The notes under the pieces are model-generated. The model was not told where the DNA came from, ran no database searches, and saw only the letters and a program-made list of their open reading frames with translations. A DNA stretch of 64,000 nt from Phragmitibacter flavus (lineage in GTDB: Bacteria > Verrucomicrobiota > Verrucomicrobiia > Verrucomicrobiales > Verrucomicrobiaceae), in the NCBI RefSeq assembly GCF_005780165.1, contig NZ_VAUV01000006.1, positions 124,001 through 188,000 of the forward strand, in the 5' to 3' direction. Shown piece after piece: positions 19,781 to 29,219 of this stretch. Position numbers and translations under genes: made by a program. Positions within the stretch are counted from its first letter, which is position 1; every line of letters starts with the position of its first letter.

Positions 19781-20563
19781 ATGACCCTTACCTTTCTCGG
19801 CACCGGCACCTCGGTTGGCATTCCGATGATCGGTTGCGACTGCGCCACCTGCACCTCCACTGATCCACGCGACCAACGCCTGCGCTCCTCCGTCTATCTT
19901 TCCACACCTGAAGCCTCATGGGTCGTCGACACCGGACCTGACTTCCGCATGCAATGCCTTCGCGAAAGAATTCGCCGTGTCGATGCCGCCCTCTACACCC
20001 ATCCGCACATGGACCACGTCACCGGCTTCGATGACCTGCGCCGCTTCTGCATTGAAGAAGACGCCTTCCTTCCCATCCATGCCGCACCCTCCTGCCTCGC
20101 CGCCCTGCAACGCATGTATGAACACGCCTTCAATGGCCAGAACCGTTATCGCGGATACCTCAAACCCCAGCCCATGCCCATTGACGGACCCTTCAACATT
20201 GGCGACACCCACGTCACTCCATTGCCCGTCAAACATGGCAAAGTTGAAACCTTCGGCTACCTCTTCACACGTCATGGACGCAAGCTCTGCGCCTACCTCA
20301 GTGACATGAAGGAACCACTGCCCGGCACGCTTGAACTCATGGAGGGAGTCGACACGCTCATCATCGATGCATTGCGCAACACGCCTCATCCCACCCACAT
20401 GAATTTTCCTGAAGCGCTCGCGTTCCGCGAAGCCGTGAAACCACGCATCACCTGGTTCACTCATCTGCAATGCGAGATCCTTCATGCACGCGCCGAAGCC
20501 TTGCTTCCTCATGATGTGCGCATCGCATATGATGGATTGAAACTTGCTTGGCCATCACCCTGA
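19781..20563 (+). CDS. MBL-fold metal-dependent hydrolase (PhnP-like)
   Basis: This is a 260-residue cytoplasmic metallo-beta-lactamase-fold protein. It begins TFLGTGTSVGIPMIGC, contains a CDCATC cysteine cluster, and has the metal motif THPHMDH with His74, His76, Asp78 and His79. Further ligands are likely in LPVKHGK and in the YLSDMKEP and THLQCE regions. The early Cys cluster and the overall layout match the PhnP group of phosphodiesterases (cyclic phosphate or nucleotide hydrolysis), but no phosphonate genes lie nearby, so the substrate is unknown. The 7-bp repeat array directly precedes the ATG. Confidence 0.85.
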   Translation: MTLTFLGTGTSVGIPMIGCDCATCTSTDPRDQRLRSSVYLSTPEASWVVDTGPDFRMQCLRERIRRVDAALYTHPHMDHVTGFDDLRRFCIEEDAFLPIHAAPSCLAALQRMYEHAFNGQNRYRGYLKPQPMPIDGPFNIGDTHVTPLPVKHGKVETFGYLFTRHGRKLCAYLSDMKEPLPGTLELMEGVDTLIIDALRNTPHPTHMNFPEALAFREAVKPRITWFTHLQCEILHARAEALLPHDVRIAYDGLKLAWPSP

Positions 20564-20716
20564 TCATCGCTTCAAAGTCTTCATCACATCATCATCTTCA
20601 TCACCACCCGCATACGCGAAGTTTTTTTGTTGTGAGTTGGTGCGGCTCATGTTAATCATGCAGCTTCAGTAACCAATAAAACAACATCAACGATCAAACG
20701 AAAGGAAACAGAGACC

Positions 20717-20971
20717 ATGGCTAAAAAAGCAGCAAAGAAAGTCGCCGTTAAGGCTCCTGCCAAAAAAGCAGCAGCTCCCGCTAAAAAAGCTCCTGCCAAA
20801 AAAGCAGCAGCCCCGGCCAAAAAAGCTCCTGCCAAAAAAGCAGCAGCTCCCGCTAAAAAAGCCCCTGCCAAAAAAGTAGCGGCTCCTGCGAAAAAAGCAG
20901 CAGCTCCCGCCAAAAAAGCAGCCGCTCCAGCTAAAAAGGCTCCTGCCAAAAAAGCAGCCAAGAAAAAATAA
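20717..20971 (+). CDS. Histone H1-like Lys/Ala/Pro-rich protein
   Basis: This is an 84-residue protein made almost entirely of PAKKAAA and PAKKAPAKKAA repeats, starting MAKKAAKKVAVKA and ending AAKKK. It is extremely basic, without acidic or aromatic residues, like the C-terminal tails of bacterial and eukaryotic H1-type proteins that bind and compact DNA. An AAAGGA sequence lies about 12 bases before the ATG. A strong terminator follows at 21009-21064, so it is probably a monocistronic, well expressed gene. Internal repeats make the copy number prone to change. DNA binding is inferred from composition. Confidence 0.85.
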   Translation: MAKKAAKKVAVKAPAKKAAAPAKKAPAKKAAAPAKKAPAKKAAAPAKKAPAKKVAAPAKKAAAPAKKAAAPAKKAPAKKAAKKK

Positions 20972-21008
20972 GACGGCCACCGGCAATTCCGATTGCCGAC
21001 CACAAAAC

Positions 21009-21064
21009 AAGCAGTCCTTGATGATGCGGCTCACGTCGTGTTTTCAAGGACCGCTTTTTTTTAT
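21009..21064 (+). terminator. Rho-independent terminator after the H1-like gene
   Basis: GTCCTTGA (from about 21013) pairs with TCAAGGAC (to about 21052) around a 24-base loop, and an outer GC pair extends it. A run of eight T follows. It ends transcription of the H1-like gene and lies 136 bp before the start of the next gene. Confidence 0.8.
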
Positions 21065-21199
21065 GCCCCGTGGGCTCGGGAAAAGCATCACATCCATACC
21101 CCCGCTCAAAACGAATCAGTCATTGCAGCACGCACCCGCTGCTACGGATTCCAAACATTATTGAATGCCCGTGCCACTTTCTCCGTCCAATCTCCAATC

Positions 21200-21859
21200 A
21201 TGAAATCGCTTTCCCTTTTCGCCCTCGCCCTCCTCTTCGCCGTGGCGCTTCCCTCATGCGTCATCACCGATGGCTACGGCTATTATGACGACGGCTATTA
21301 TGATGATGGAGCCTACACCAGCACCACCGTCTACGGCGGCGGCGGTTACGGCGGATATTACACCGGTCCGTCCTACGGTTACTACTCATCGTCCCACCCC
21401 TACTACTACTCCGGTCGCTACTACAGCCGTGGGCATTCCCATCATCGCCGTTACAGCGACCACCGCCACCACAGCCACAGCGGCGGATCCAGCCGATACC
21501 GCGACCACGACCGCCATGATGGTCATGATCATGACAAGGACCGCCGTCGCAGCTATTCCTCCTCCAGCAGCAGCCGCAGCCGAGATGACGATCGCCGCCG
21601 CAGTTCCTCCGCGTCCAGCAGCAGTCGCAGTCGCAGCAACGATGACGACCGCAGACGTTCCGTCTCATCCAGCAGCCGCAGCAGCGGTGACGACCGCAAG
21701 CGTTCTTCTTCATCCTCCTCTTCCAGCCGCAGCCGTTCATCCGTTCAGAAACCCCAGTCCAGCAGCAGCAGTCACGGTCGCCTGAGAGCCGTTTCATCCC
21801 GTAGTTCCTCAAGTGACAAGCAGCGCGGCGGTGCAGCCGCCCGATCCAAAAAAGACTAA
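21200..21859 (+). CDS. Tyr/His- and Arg/Ser-rich lipoprotein
   Basis: Starting at the ATG at 21200 gives 219 residues with a clean signal peptide MKSLSLFALALLFAVALPSC, where the Cys at 20 is a probable lipidation site. An upstream in-frame start (20993) would cover the terminator and is unlikely. After the Cys come a Gly/Tyr/Asp-rich part, a His/Tyr/Arg part, and then three to four cycles of a Ser/Arg block followed by a DDDRRRS-type block to the C-terminus. The last half resembles an SR-protein tail in composition. No enzymatic motif is visible. Envelope location is inferred from the signal, and the function is unknown. Confidence 0.75.
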   Translation: MKSLSLFALALLFAVALPSCVITDGYGYYDDGYYDDGAYTSTTVYGGGGYGGYYTGPSYGYYSSSHPYYYSGRYYSRGHSHHRRYSDHRHHSHSGGSSRYRDHDRHDGHDHDKDRRRSYSSSSSSRSRDDDRRRSSSASSSSRSRSNDDDRRRSVSSSSRSSGDDRKRSSSSSSSSRSRSSVQKPQSSSSSHGRLRAVSSRSSSSDKQRGGAAARSKKD

Positions 21860-21952
21860 CTTACCTTTATCTTCCCCGTCGGCCGCGTGTGATCCACGAG
21901 GCCGTTCTTGTAAACGGGCGCAAACTCGGGTAGGTTGTTGCCGCCCACACTC

Positions 21953-23089
21953 ATGTCCGACGCCGTCCCCATTTCCACTTCTCTTCTTGCTCACACGCCG
22001 GAGGAACTTATCAGCGTCGTCGCCCAGGCTGGCGAAAAGTCCTACCGAGCCAAACAGCTCATCGAATGGATCCATCGCAAACGCGTTGAGACCTTCGATG
22101 AAATGACCAACCTTTCCAAACCCCTGCTCGCCTATTTGAATGAGCATCACACGCTCCGCACGCTAACTCTCGCCCGCGTCGAAGGCTCCGCCGACACCAC
22201 CCGCAAATACCTCTTTAAACTTCACGATGGACGTTTCGTTGAAACTGTCCTCATCCCCGCCTCCGTTTCTTTCGCCGGCGAACGTTCCAACCGCCGCACC
22301 CTCTGCGTCTCCTCCCAGGTCGGCTGTGCTTACGATTGCAAATTCTGCGCCAGTGGCCTCGCCGGCTTCACCCGCAATCTCACCGCCAGTGAGATCGTTG
22401 AACAGATTGTCCAGGTCGAAAAACACGCCGGGGAACGCATCGACAATCTCGTCTTCATGGGCATGGGCGAACCCTTGGCGAACTACAACAACGTCACCCG
22501 CGCAATCACCGCCCTCAACGCCCAGTGGGGCGTCAACATCGGCGCCCGCCACATCACCGTCAGCACCAGCGGCCTCGCCCCTCAAATCAAAAAACTCGCC
22601 GAGTTCCCCCTTCAAGTCCGACTCGCCATCTCCCTCCATGGTGCCAGCGACGAAGTGCGCAACCAGATCATGCCGGTGAATCGCAAACACCCGCTCGACG
22701 AACTCTTCGAAGCCCTGCACTTCTGGCGACAACACAAAAAACAGCGCATCACCTTTGAGTTCATCCTTATCAAGGACATCAACGACAGCGACGAACAAGC
22801 CAGACTCCTCGCCCATCGCGCCCGCAACATCGACGCCAAGGTTAACCTCATCCCCTACAATACCGTCGACGGCCTCCAATGGGAACGCCCCGACGTCCCC
22901 CAGCAAGACCGCTTCCGCGACATCGTTGCCTCACACGATGTCGTCGTCACCCTGCGCCGTGAAAAAGGACACGACATCGCCGCCGCATGCGGCCAGCTTC
23001 GTCTCCGCGAAGAAACCCAGCTCGGCATCATCGCCGCCCCCGTTCCCGAAAAACGCCGCAGCATCACCACCGAAATTCACGCCGACTGA
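21953..23089 (+). CDS. rlmN: 23S rRNA (adenine-2503-C2)-methyltransferase
   Basis: This radical-SAM enzyme methylates A2503 of 23S rRNA and also A37 of some tRNAs. The 378 residues include the cluster motif CAYDCKFC (CXXXCXXC) within CVSSQVGCAYDCKFCASG. They also include the SAM-binding GMGEPLANY, STSGLAP, and the C-terminal GHDIAAACGQLR with the catalytic Cys that forms the methyl-carrying intermediate. I chose the ATG at 21953 over an in-frame TTG at 21935. It is the last plus-strand gene before a long minus-strand block. Confidence 0.95.
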   Translation: MSDAVPISTSLLAHTPEELISVVAQAGEKSYRAKQLIEWIHRKRVETFDEMTNLSKPLLAYLNEHHTLRTLTLARVEGSADTTRKYLFKLHDGRFVETVLIPASVSFAGERSNRRTLCVSSQVGCAYDCKFCASGLAGFTRNLTASEIVEQIVQVEKHAGERIDNLVFMGMGEPLANYNNVTRAITALNAQWGVNIGARHITVSTSGLAPQIKKLAEFPLQVRLAISLHGASDEVRNQIMPVNRKHPLDELFEALHFWRQHKKQRITFEFILIKDINDSDEQARLLAHRARNIDAKVNLIPYNTVDGLQWERPDVPQQDRFRDIVASHDVVVTLRREKGHDIAAACGQLRLREETQLGIIAAPVPEKRRSITTEIHAD

Positions 23090-23105
23090 CTCAAAGAGTC
23101 AATCA

Positions 23106-24659
23106 TCAGGCGCTCATCATACCCGCCAAAGGAGTGCCGCTTTGGTATTGAGAGCCACTCCATTGCGGCCAGTTGGGAAGAATGCCGGGCCAGTCGATGG
23201 CCCCGCTGGTTCCATGCAGCAGCCAGCTTCCCAATCTCTGAATGTATTGATCAACCGACGTGGTCGGAAGGAAAACCCCGTTCCCCTGAATGTCCAGATT
23301 CGTCGGGTCGTTGATCCCCTCGCTCATGAGTTTCAAGCTGGGGTAAGATCCATAGATCGTGCCACCGTTCACCGCACCTCCAAGAACGATCTGATTTCCT
23401 CCCCATGCGTGATCCGTGCCGGCCCGGTCGCCTCCTCCATTGGGTTTCAGAGCACGACCAAAGTCAGACGCTGTAAACAGGGTGACATCATTCAATGCTC
23501 CGATGGCCTTCATCTGCATATAGAACTCCGCCAGCGCCCCATCCAGCAGGCTCAACATGCCTGAATGAGAGGATTTCAAGTCATCATGATGATCCCAGCC
23601 ACCGAGGGTCAGAAAGAAAACCTGACGTCTCATTTTCTCTTTGCCAGCACTGGCACTCGCGGCGCGACAGGCGTTGATGACCTTGGCCAGATTGCGCATT
23701 TTTTCGACCCACTGGTGGCCATTACTGGCACCAAGAATGTCCGCAGGAGCAGGAACTCCCGGCGAAACTATATCGGCATAATCGCGCTGCAACTGCAGTC
23801 CATCACGGACCATTTTCGAATAGGCACGATCCAGAATATTGATGCTGGGATCGTTCACGTCGTCATTGAGGATCGACATCAGCCTGTCGCGCCGGGCGCT
23901 AAACCCGCCCCCCACCATGCTATGCAGGCGCCGGTTGGCCGCCCCTTCAACAAATGGAGCGACATTCTTTCCGACAAGCGCGAGGTTGTATCCATCCATC
24001 GAAACGAGTGCGTATTCGGATCCACTCCCAGGACTGGCATGAAGCTGGTCCATCATCCTGCCCGCCCAGCCGGTCGTTCCGTGGCCCTGCGGAAAGCAAG
24101 TTTGCCACTGGTCGAACTGATCCACGTGCGACTGGAGGTAAAGTGGTAGTAACTTGGAACGCTGCCGCGCTTCCGCAGCGGTGATCGGCTCAACCAGTGT
24201 GCCCACATTGCTGACAAAGGCGGCATGCCGACCAGACGGCAACACGCCGGGAGCCGCCGCACTGGTCCGGTTGTTGAAGATGGCTTGCAGACGCGGCATG
24301 CTTCCATGAAGCGCCTGACTTTGAAGGCTCTGTCCGTTGGCCTGATAGAGGGGCAGTGCGGATTGAAAAATGTTCGGCAGGCTCACCGAACCGCGAATGG
24401 CCAGGTATTTTTGCCATTCGGCTTCGACCGGACCGGTCCAGTTGCCCGCCGCATGCTGACCACTTCGCCGCGGCACCAGCATGTTGAAAGAATCGTTCCC
24501 TCCTGCCAGCATCACACAAACGAGGGCGCGGTATCCAGAGGCTGGAGCGGAAGCCTGCGCCGCCTGCTGCGCCAGAGCATTCAGCGATAGCCATGAAGCC
24601 ACTGGAAGACGACAGCCTCCCCATACGGCACTGCGACGAAGGAAATCTCTGCGGTTCAT
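23106..24659 (-). CDS. DUF1501 domain exported protein
   Basis: The 517 residues start MNRRDFLRRSAVWGG, a twin-arginine-type signal (RRDFLRR), followed by the hydrophobic part and a DUF1501 domain with RALVCVMLAGGNDSFNMLVP, QVFFLTLGGWDHHDDL and TASDFGRALKPNGGGDRAGTDHAWGG-type motifs. The last of these carries the conserved His and Asp residues of the alkaline-phosphatase-like fold. It follows the DUF1800 gene on the same strand after 48 bp; DUF1800-DUF1501 pairs are a conserved operon in several phyla. Its function is unknown, but Tat export of the pair is a reasonable inference. Confidence 0.92.
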   Translation of the reverse strand: MNRRDFLRRSAVWGGCRLPVASWLSLNALAQQAAQASAPASGYRALVCVMLAGGNDSFNMLVPRRSGQHAAGNWTGPVEAEWQKYLAIRGSVSLPNIFQSALPLYQANGQSLQSQALHGSMPRLQAIFNNRTSAAAPGVLPSGRHAAFVSNVGTLVEPITAAEARQRSKLLPLYLQSHVDQFDQWQTCFPQGHGTTGWAGRMMDQLHASPGSGSEYALVSMDGYNLALVGKNVAPFVEGAANRRLHSMVGGGFSARRDRLMSILNDDVNDPSINILDRAYSKMVRDGLQLQRDYADIVSPGVPAPADILGASNGHQWVEKMRNLAKVINACRAASASAGKEKMRRQVFFLTLGGWDHHDDLKSSHSGMLSLLDGALAEFYMQMKAIGALNDVTLFTASDFGRALKPNGGGDRAGTDHAWGGNQIVLGGAVNGGTIYGSYPSLKLMSEGINDPTNLDIQGNGVFLPTTSVDQYIQRLGSWLLHGTSGAIDWPGILPNWPQWSGSQYQSGTPLAGMMSA

Positions 24660-24707
24660 GCGCTTGGTGATCTGAGGCGATGCAAGGGTTGAGGTTAATG
24701 GGTTTGT

Positions 24708-27700
24708 TTACTTGAGGATGGCGGCTTCACGCGTGGGCCACAGCAGTTGCACCGCCAGTCGCTCCCATCGATGAGGATCATTGGCCGACATGAGGCGTGG
24801 GTCGGCAGGGGAGGTGAGGATGCTTTTTAGACTGGCGCGGGTTTTTGGCGACATGCGTCCATTGCACAGCAGGGTGTTGAGCTTGGTGAGGAAGGCTTCC
24901 ACACTGCTGGCACTTGGAGGGTTGTTCCCGCTCGGCGCGGGCGACAAAGCCGTGCCTGCAATGGCCGGTGAACCGGGCGCAGCGGGCCGACCTGCGAAGT
25001 TAAGTCGCAAGGCCTTGCCACGTAAGTCCAGGTTGGGATCAGTGGTCAGTGGAAGCCCTCCGCTAAACAAGTGATTGCGCACGGCAACCGTCGCGGAGTG
25101 ATAGATGTGCGAACTGAACCCAGCGGGCAAAACGTAATCTTGCAGCATGTGGGAAGAGCTGTCGGTATCCGTCCACACGCGTCCGATCGAGCTGGTCAAG
25201 GCTGCCGGGGTCAGCAATTGAAACTCCGGGGCTCTCAGCCGGGCATTGGAAATCTCCCCAGCAGGCGAAAACCCCGGACGGAAAAAGCTGAAGACCGAAG
25301 GTGCCATGAATGGCATCTGCTGAAAATCATGGATGGGGGCCGAGATGTCCCCGTCCGTGTTCCAATGGCTCCAAGCGCCCCAGTTGGGTCCATCGAGAGG
25401 GTTTTGATTGGGATTGCGCAAGTCGTAACGCCCTCCGCTGTAATCGAGCCCTGCATTGAAGGCACGCATCAAACCCAGCAGCCGCTGCATGGGATCCTTC
25501 AAACGTCCCGTGGTGGTGCTCGCAAGACAAACTCCCGCATGTCGTGCCTCAGGATCCATCAGGATCGCTTTGACGACCTTGGCTAACTGGTCGGACGCAT
25601 CCTTGTTGCTGGCAAAAACCTGCGCCACCCGCCTCACATAGGCGGAACTCGGGTTCGAGGAAACCAGATGCTGGATCAATTGCCGGCTCATGAAAGGCGC
25701 CACCGAGGGACGCTGCGTCAGGTGTCGGATCGCCTCCACCACTTCCCGCTGAGCTTGCGCCTCGGTCGGGGCAGGGTTGGCGGGGAAAGTCAGCCCCAGG
25801 AACGTTTTGCTCCTCCGGTCATGCAGGGCGAAATTCTGCTGATTCGTAAACACCCGGAATGGCAGGGTGGCAAAGTGATACTGACCCGGCGGAATCATGC
25901 CGGTAAACACCCTGGACAATCCGAGGATGTCATCCTGGGTGTAAGTGGGGATGCGCAGGCCGTCCTGATCCAGCTTGGGCGTTCCATCCATGTTCAGCTC
26001 ATACAAACCCATGGTGAAAAGCTGCATCACCTCCCGCGCATAGTTTCCATCAGGGAACGTGCTGGTGTCATTGACATCGACCGCCCCCCCGTTCCAATGG
26101 TAAGTGAGCCAGACCCCCATCATGGGATGGAAAGTCACTGAGGTCAGCAGGTCCGTGAAGTTGCCAAAAGACTTCTCGGTGAGCATGTCGTAATAGTTCG
26201 CCAACGATGGAACCCCCACCTGCTTGCCTGCGGCAAATCCATTCAGGTTTGAGGTGACCAGGATCTGACTGAAAGCCCAGGCAACCCGCTGGCGCAATTG
26301 GTCGGAGTCATATAGCGCACGTCGAAGCCATGCATCGTCCATGTTGCCGGACGGAATTGCTTCTTCCGTTGTCATGGCGTTGGCATAAACTGGCCCCAGA
26401 ATGTAAGGAAAGGGAAGCGGCGCATCCGTCGCCCCCGCCACGGTTGGGTGCAGACGATTGATCCAGAGCGGCTGGTCCTTGACCATCTTGCGCCACTGAA
26501 GGTAGAACACATACGGTTCAATGCCTCGCTTTGGAAAGGCCGCATCGGCATAAGGTCCGCGTTCCCCCGCACCCGCCCAAAGAGAAGCAAGGCCCGCATA
26601 CCCGTTGCCACCATGCAACCGGTTGGCCGTCGCACTGCCCCCGGCCGGCCAGTTGGGATACCAGAGATTCTGCCAGGTAAGTCCGGTCCCCACCCCGTCC
26701 AGCCACGGAATGTTGACCAACTGTCCGGGCGTGCGAAACGGATCGTTGTAGAGCTGTTTATTGATCCACCCTTCAATCCCCAGTGACTTTACTTCAGCAA
26801 TCGTTTCCCAAGTGGGCCCCCATGATGCCTGTGACAACAAACGCGCAGCCGACTCATTGGAGAGCTGACGTGAACCTTTCACCATAGGTGCGGTTACCCC
26901 ATCCTGCCTAAGTCGCTCAGCAAGGTAAACATCCACATCCCCCGCCAGGTTGGGGTTTCCTCCCCCCAAAATCTCGGCAAGGTTTGACAGGCTGTCACCA
27001 TCGGAGTCCACGGGCTGACCGTTGAAAAGAAACCCCCTGGCAATGAGCAATGAGGTGCAGTCGAAGTTGAAGCAGTGTTTAAGTTGCCCCAGATTGGCCG
27101 GCTGCAATCCCAGCGTGTCGCGTTCGTGCGCCGCCCAGAAAACGGAAGGAACCCAAAACTTCCACGGATACCTTGGCGTATGCGCCCATTCAGCAGGGAC
27201 AAGGGGAGGCGCGACCTTGATCTCCACCCGCTTTGTTCCGCTAATGTGAGGCAGCGGAGTGCCGGCGGGCACCGTTGAATAGGCATCAACCAGATCCACG
27301 CCCCGCGGCCACAGCCCCAAAGCGGCGAGTCGATCATAAAAAGGTTTGGTGATCGCTTTGAGCTGTCCTTGATTGAGAACTTGATTCACATCGTGCGTCT
27401 TCCAACCCGATTGCGCATTGCCGGGATCAATTCTCCAACTGTTGACCATTTGCTGGATCTCTTCGCCCGCCCCGCCTCCGGGAAGATCGAAGGCCGCCAG
27501 TGCCTGGTTCAACTCCAGCATCGCCCGGTAGGCCATGTGCTTCGCCTGACCGACGCGAACCGGTGAGAAGCTGTTGACGGAACCCGCGTGATTCTTGACT
27601 CCCGACTGTCCCCACCATGCTGGACCCGGAGGTTCCGTGCTTGTCTGTTGCGCCAACGAAACCGCGACTGAAGAAAGCAGGGCGCAAGCAGTGAGAGAGA

Positions 27701-27716
27701 AGAGGTTCCGGTCCAT
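24708..27716 (-). CDS. DUF1800 domain exported protein
   Basis: This is a 1002-residue protein with a signal peptide (about 1-22). An N-terminal region of about 240 residues is unlike the family core and contains a calcium-binding-like phrase DSDGDSLSNLAEILGGGNP. The DUF1800 domain covers about residues 280-1000, starting at SNESAARLLSQASWGPT, with NYAREVMQLFTMGLYELN, RVFTGM and HDRRSKTFLG as family motifs. It lies directly upstream of the DUF1501 gene and 36 bp downstream of the head-repeat protein gene on the same strand. The three are likely one transcription unit for an exported surface system of unknown role. Confidence 0.92.
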   Translation of the reverse strand: MDRNLFSLTACALLSSVAVSLAQQTSTEPPGPAWWGQSGVKNHAGSVNSFSPVRVGQAKHMAYRAMLELNQALAAFDLPGGGAGEEIQQMVNSWRIDPGNAQSGWKTHDVNQVLNQGQLKAITKPFYDRLAALGLWPRGVDLVDAYSTVPAGTPLPHISGTKRVEIKVAPPLVPAEWAHTPRYPWKFWVPSVFWAAHERDTLGLQPANLGQLKHCFNFDCTSLLIARGFLFNGQPVDSDGDSLSNLAEILGGGNPNLAGDVDVYLAERLRQDGVTAPMVKGSRQLSNESAARLLSQASWGPTWETIAEVKSLGIEGWINKQLYNDPFRTPGQLVNIPWLDGVGTGLTWQNLWYPNWPAGGSATANRLHGGNGYAGLASLWAGAGERGPYADAAFPKRGIEPYVFYLQWRKMVKDQPLWINRLHPTVAGATDAPLPFPYILGPVYANAMTTEEAIPSGNMDDAWLRRALYDSDQLRQRVAWAFSQILVTSNLNGFAAGKQVGVPSLANYYDMLTEKSFGNFTDLLTSVTFHPMMGVWLTYHWNGGAVDVNDTSTFPDGNYAREVMQLFTMGLYELNMDGTPKLDQDGLRIPTYTQDDILGLSRVFTGMIPPGQYHFATLPFRVFTNQQNFALHDRRSKTFLGLTFPANPAPTEAQAQREVVEAIRHLTQRPSVAPFMSRQLIQHLVSSNPSSAYVRRVAQVFASNKDASDQLAKVVKAILMDPEARHAGVCLASTTTGRLKDPMQRLLGLMRAFNAGLDYSGGRYDLRNPNQNPLDGPNWGAWSHWNTDGDISAPIHDFQQMPFMAPSVFSFFRPGFSPAGEISNARLRAPEFQLLTPAALTSSIGRVWTDTDSSSHMLQDYVLPAGFSSHIYHSATVAVRNHLFSGGLPLTTDPNLDLRGKALRLNFAGRPAAPGSPAIAGTALSPAPSGNNPPSASSVEAFLTKLNTLLCNGRMSPKTRASLKSILTSPADPRLMSANDPHRWERLAVQLLWPTREAAILK

Positions 27717-27752
27717 CGCGTTGATTGGATATAGTGAGTTGACCAGCCACCA

Positions 27753-29219
27753 TCAAGGAATGCCTTGGGTGAAGGGACCCATCGATATGTCCGACGTGTC
27801 AGCCGGATTGCTGATGGTGATGGATTGAACGGAAATGGTATCTGCCTGCACGGTCTCCGTCACAATCGAATCCGCCGCCATGGTCGTGGTCGCCACTGAT
27901 CCCGTCGCCACCGACTCGGTCGTCATGGTCTTCGTGACCACATCACCATTCTCCCCTACACTAAAGGCATTCCTCCTGGCGTTGTCGGCACTCCCATTGC
28001 CAATGATGAACAACTTGCTGCCATCATTAATATTGTATCGGCCCATCACCAGTTGTTGATTGCCGGAGGCTATTGTCGATGAGCCCATCACCACGTTGGA
28101 ATATCCTCCCGTGATCTGTGCGCTGTAACCTCCAAGCACCGTATGATAAGCGCCGGAAGATATCGTGTTTGCATACCCACCAACAATCGCAGAAAGCGGA
28201 ACGCCACTGCCTATGGTATTAAGTCGGCCAGCACCAATGAAGTTATCACCATACTGCCAGTCGTAAGTGTTCCCAATGATCTTGTTCTCAGTTCCGCCGA
28301 CAATCGCTGAAGCATTGGCAAAACCTATCTGATTGGATTGCCCGCCCGTGATTGACGCTGCGGTTCCAGAGTTGGTCATTTTGTTGGCGCTTCCTCCAAG
28401 AATCACACTTCCCCACGACCATGCGGGCATCTCATTGCCACTCCCGCCAACGATCGCGTTGCTCGCCCCACCCGCAATTTTATTCATGGCCCCACCCACA
28501 ATAACCGAGTGCCGCCCCCAGTCCCCGCCGGTGATCTCACTTTCATAGGAACCGAAAATTGAGGTGAGAATGGAAGACGCGGTGTTTCCGCCTCCACCAA
28601 CCACGGCTGCCCCCGTTCCCGAAGCCAGGTTGGGTCGTGGACCGTTGTTCCAGATGTATCCTCCGATGGCGATGGAGTTCATTCCCGTCGCCAAGGCATT
28701 CATGCCGCCAATCGCAGCCGCCCGGTAACTTGAAGCAAGCGTGCCGTATTCCCCACCCAAGGTCACCGCACCGGCGTAGGGACTGGTCCAGATGCTTCCA
28801 CCCCCCGAAAAATGCAGCTTGCCCGACACCCGCAGGTCACCGTTGACCTCCGTATTCGCATGCAGGATGGCCGTGTCAGTGCCTGCCCCTGGAATGACCT
28901 CAAAAATGGAAACCGACCCCCCGGACGTTACTGTTTTTCCCACCGCAAAACTGCCGTTGGCCTGAGGCAAGATGACCGAGATATCGCCGACCCGATTAAG
29001 CATCATCAAGGTATCCACTGAAGAACTTCCCACCCCCTGCACCCCCGAAATTTCCATGGCGGATGGCTGCACGCCCACGGGAGAAATGGTGAGCCCTTTG
29101 GTGACATTGACGGACTGGGGGATTTGGGCCGTCGACAACACCGGAACCGCGCCAAGCAAAGAAAAACACGTGAACCCAACGAGAAAAACCGGACGTTTCA
29201 TGGAGAAGTTTGAATTCAT
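27753..29219 (-). CDS. YadA-head-like repeat surface protein without membrane anchor
   Basis: The ATG at 29219 has AAAAGG about six bases upstream and gives 488 residues; a longer frame upstream to 29306 looks untranslated. A signal peptide is followed by a short N-terminal domain. From about residue 150 to 420 runs a long series of repeats centred on AIVGG, SIAIGG and VILGGSANKM, the left-handed beta-roll pattern of trimeric autotransporter heads. The C-terminus has a degenerate TESVATGSVATTTM repeat and no YadA-type membrane anchor. It is the first gene of the unit with the DUF1800 and DUF1501 genes and may be their exported partner. Adhesion is inferred from repeat type only. Confidence 0.75.
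   Translation of the reverse strand: MNSNFSMKRPVFLVGFTCFSLLGAVPVLSTAQIPQSVNVTKGLTISPVGVQPSAMEISGVQGVGSSSVDTLMMLNRVGDISVILPQANGSFAVGKTVTSGGSVSIFEVIPGAGTDTAILHANTEVNGDLRVSGKLHFSGGGSIWTSPYAGAVTLGGEYGTLASSYRAAAIGGMNALATGMNSIAIGGYIWNNGPRPNLASGTGAAVVGGGGNTASSILTSIFGSYESEITGGDWGRHSVIVGGAMNKIAGGASNAIVGGSGNEMPAWSWGSVILGGSANKMTNSGTAASITGGQSNQIGFANASAIVGGTENKIIGNTYDWQYGDNFIGAGRLNTIGSGVPLSAIVGGYANTISSGAYHTVLGGYSAQITGGYSNVVMGSSTIASGNQQLVMGRYNINDGSKLFIIGNGSADNARRNAFSVGENGDVVTKTMTTESVATGSVATTTMAADSIVTETVQADTISVQSITISNPADTSDISMGPFTQGIP

Noticed and set aside
20993-21199. N-terminal extension of the Arg/Ser-rich lipoprotein
   Set aside because: It would be translated through an intrinsic terminator; the ATG at 21200 gives a perfect signal peptide.
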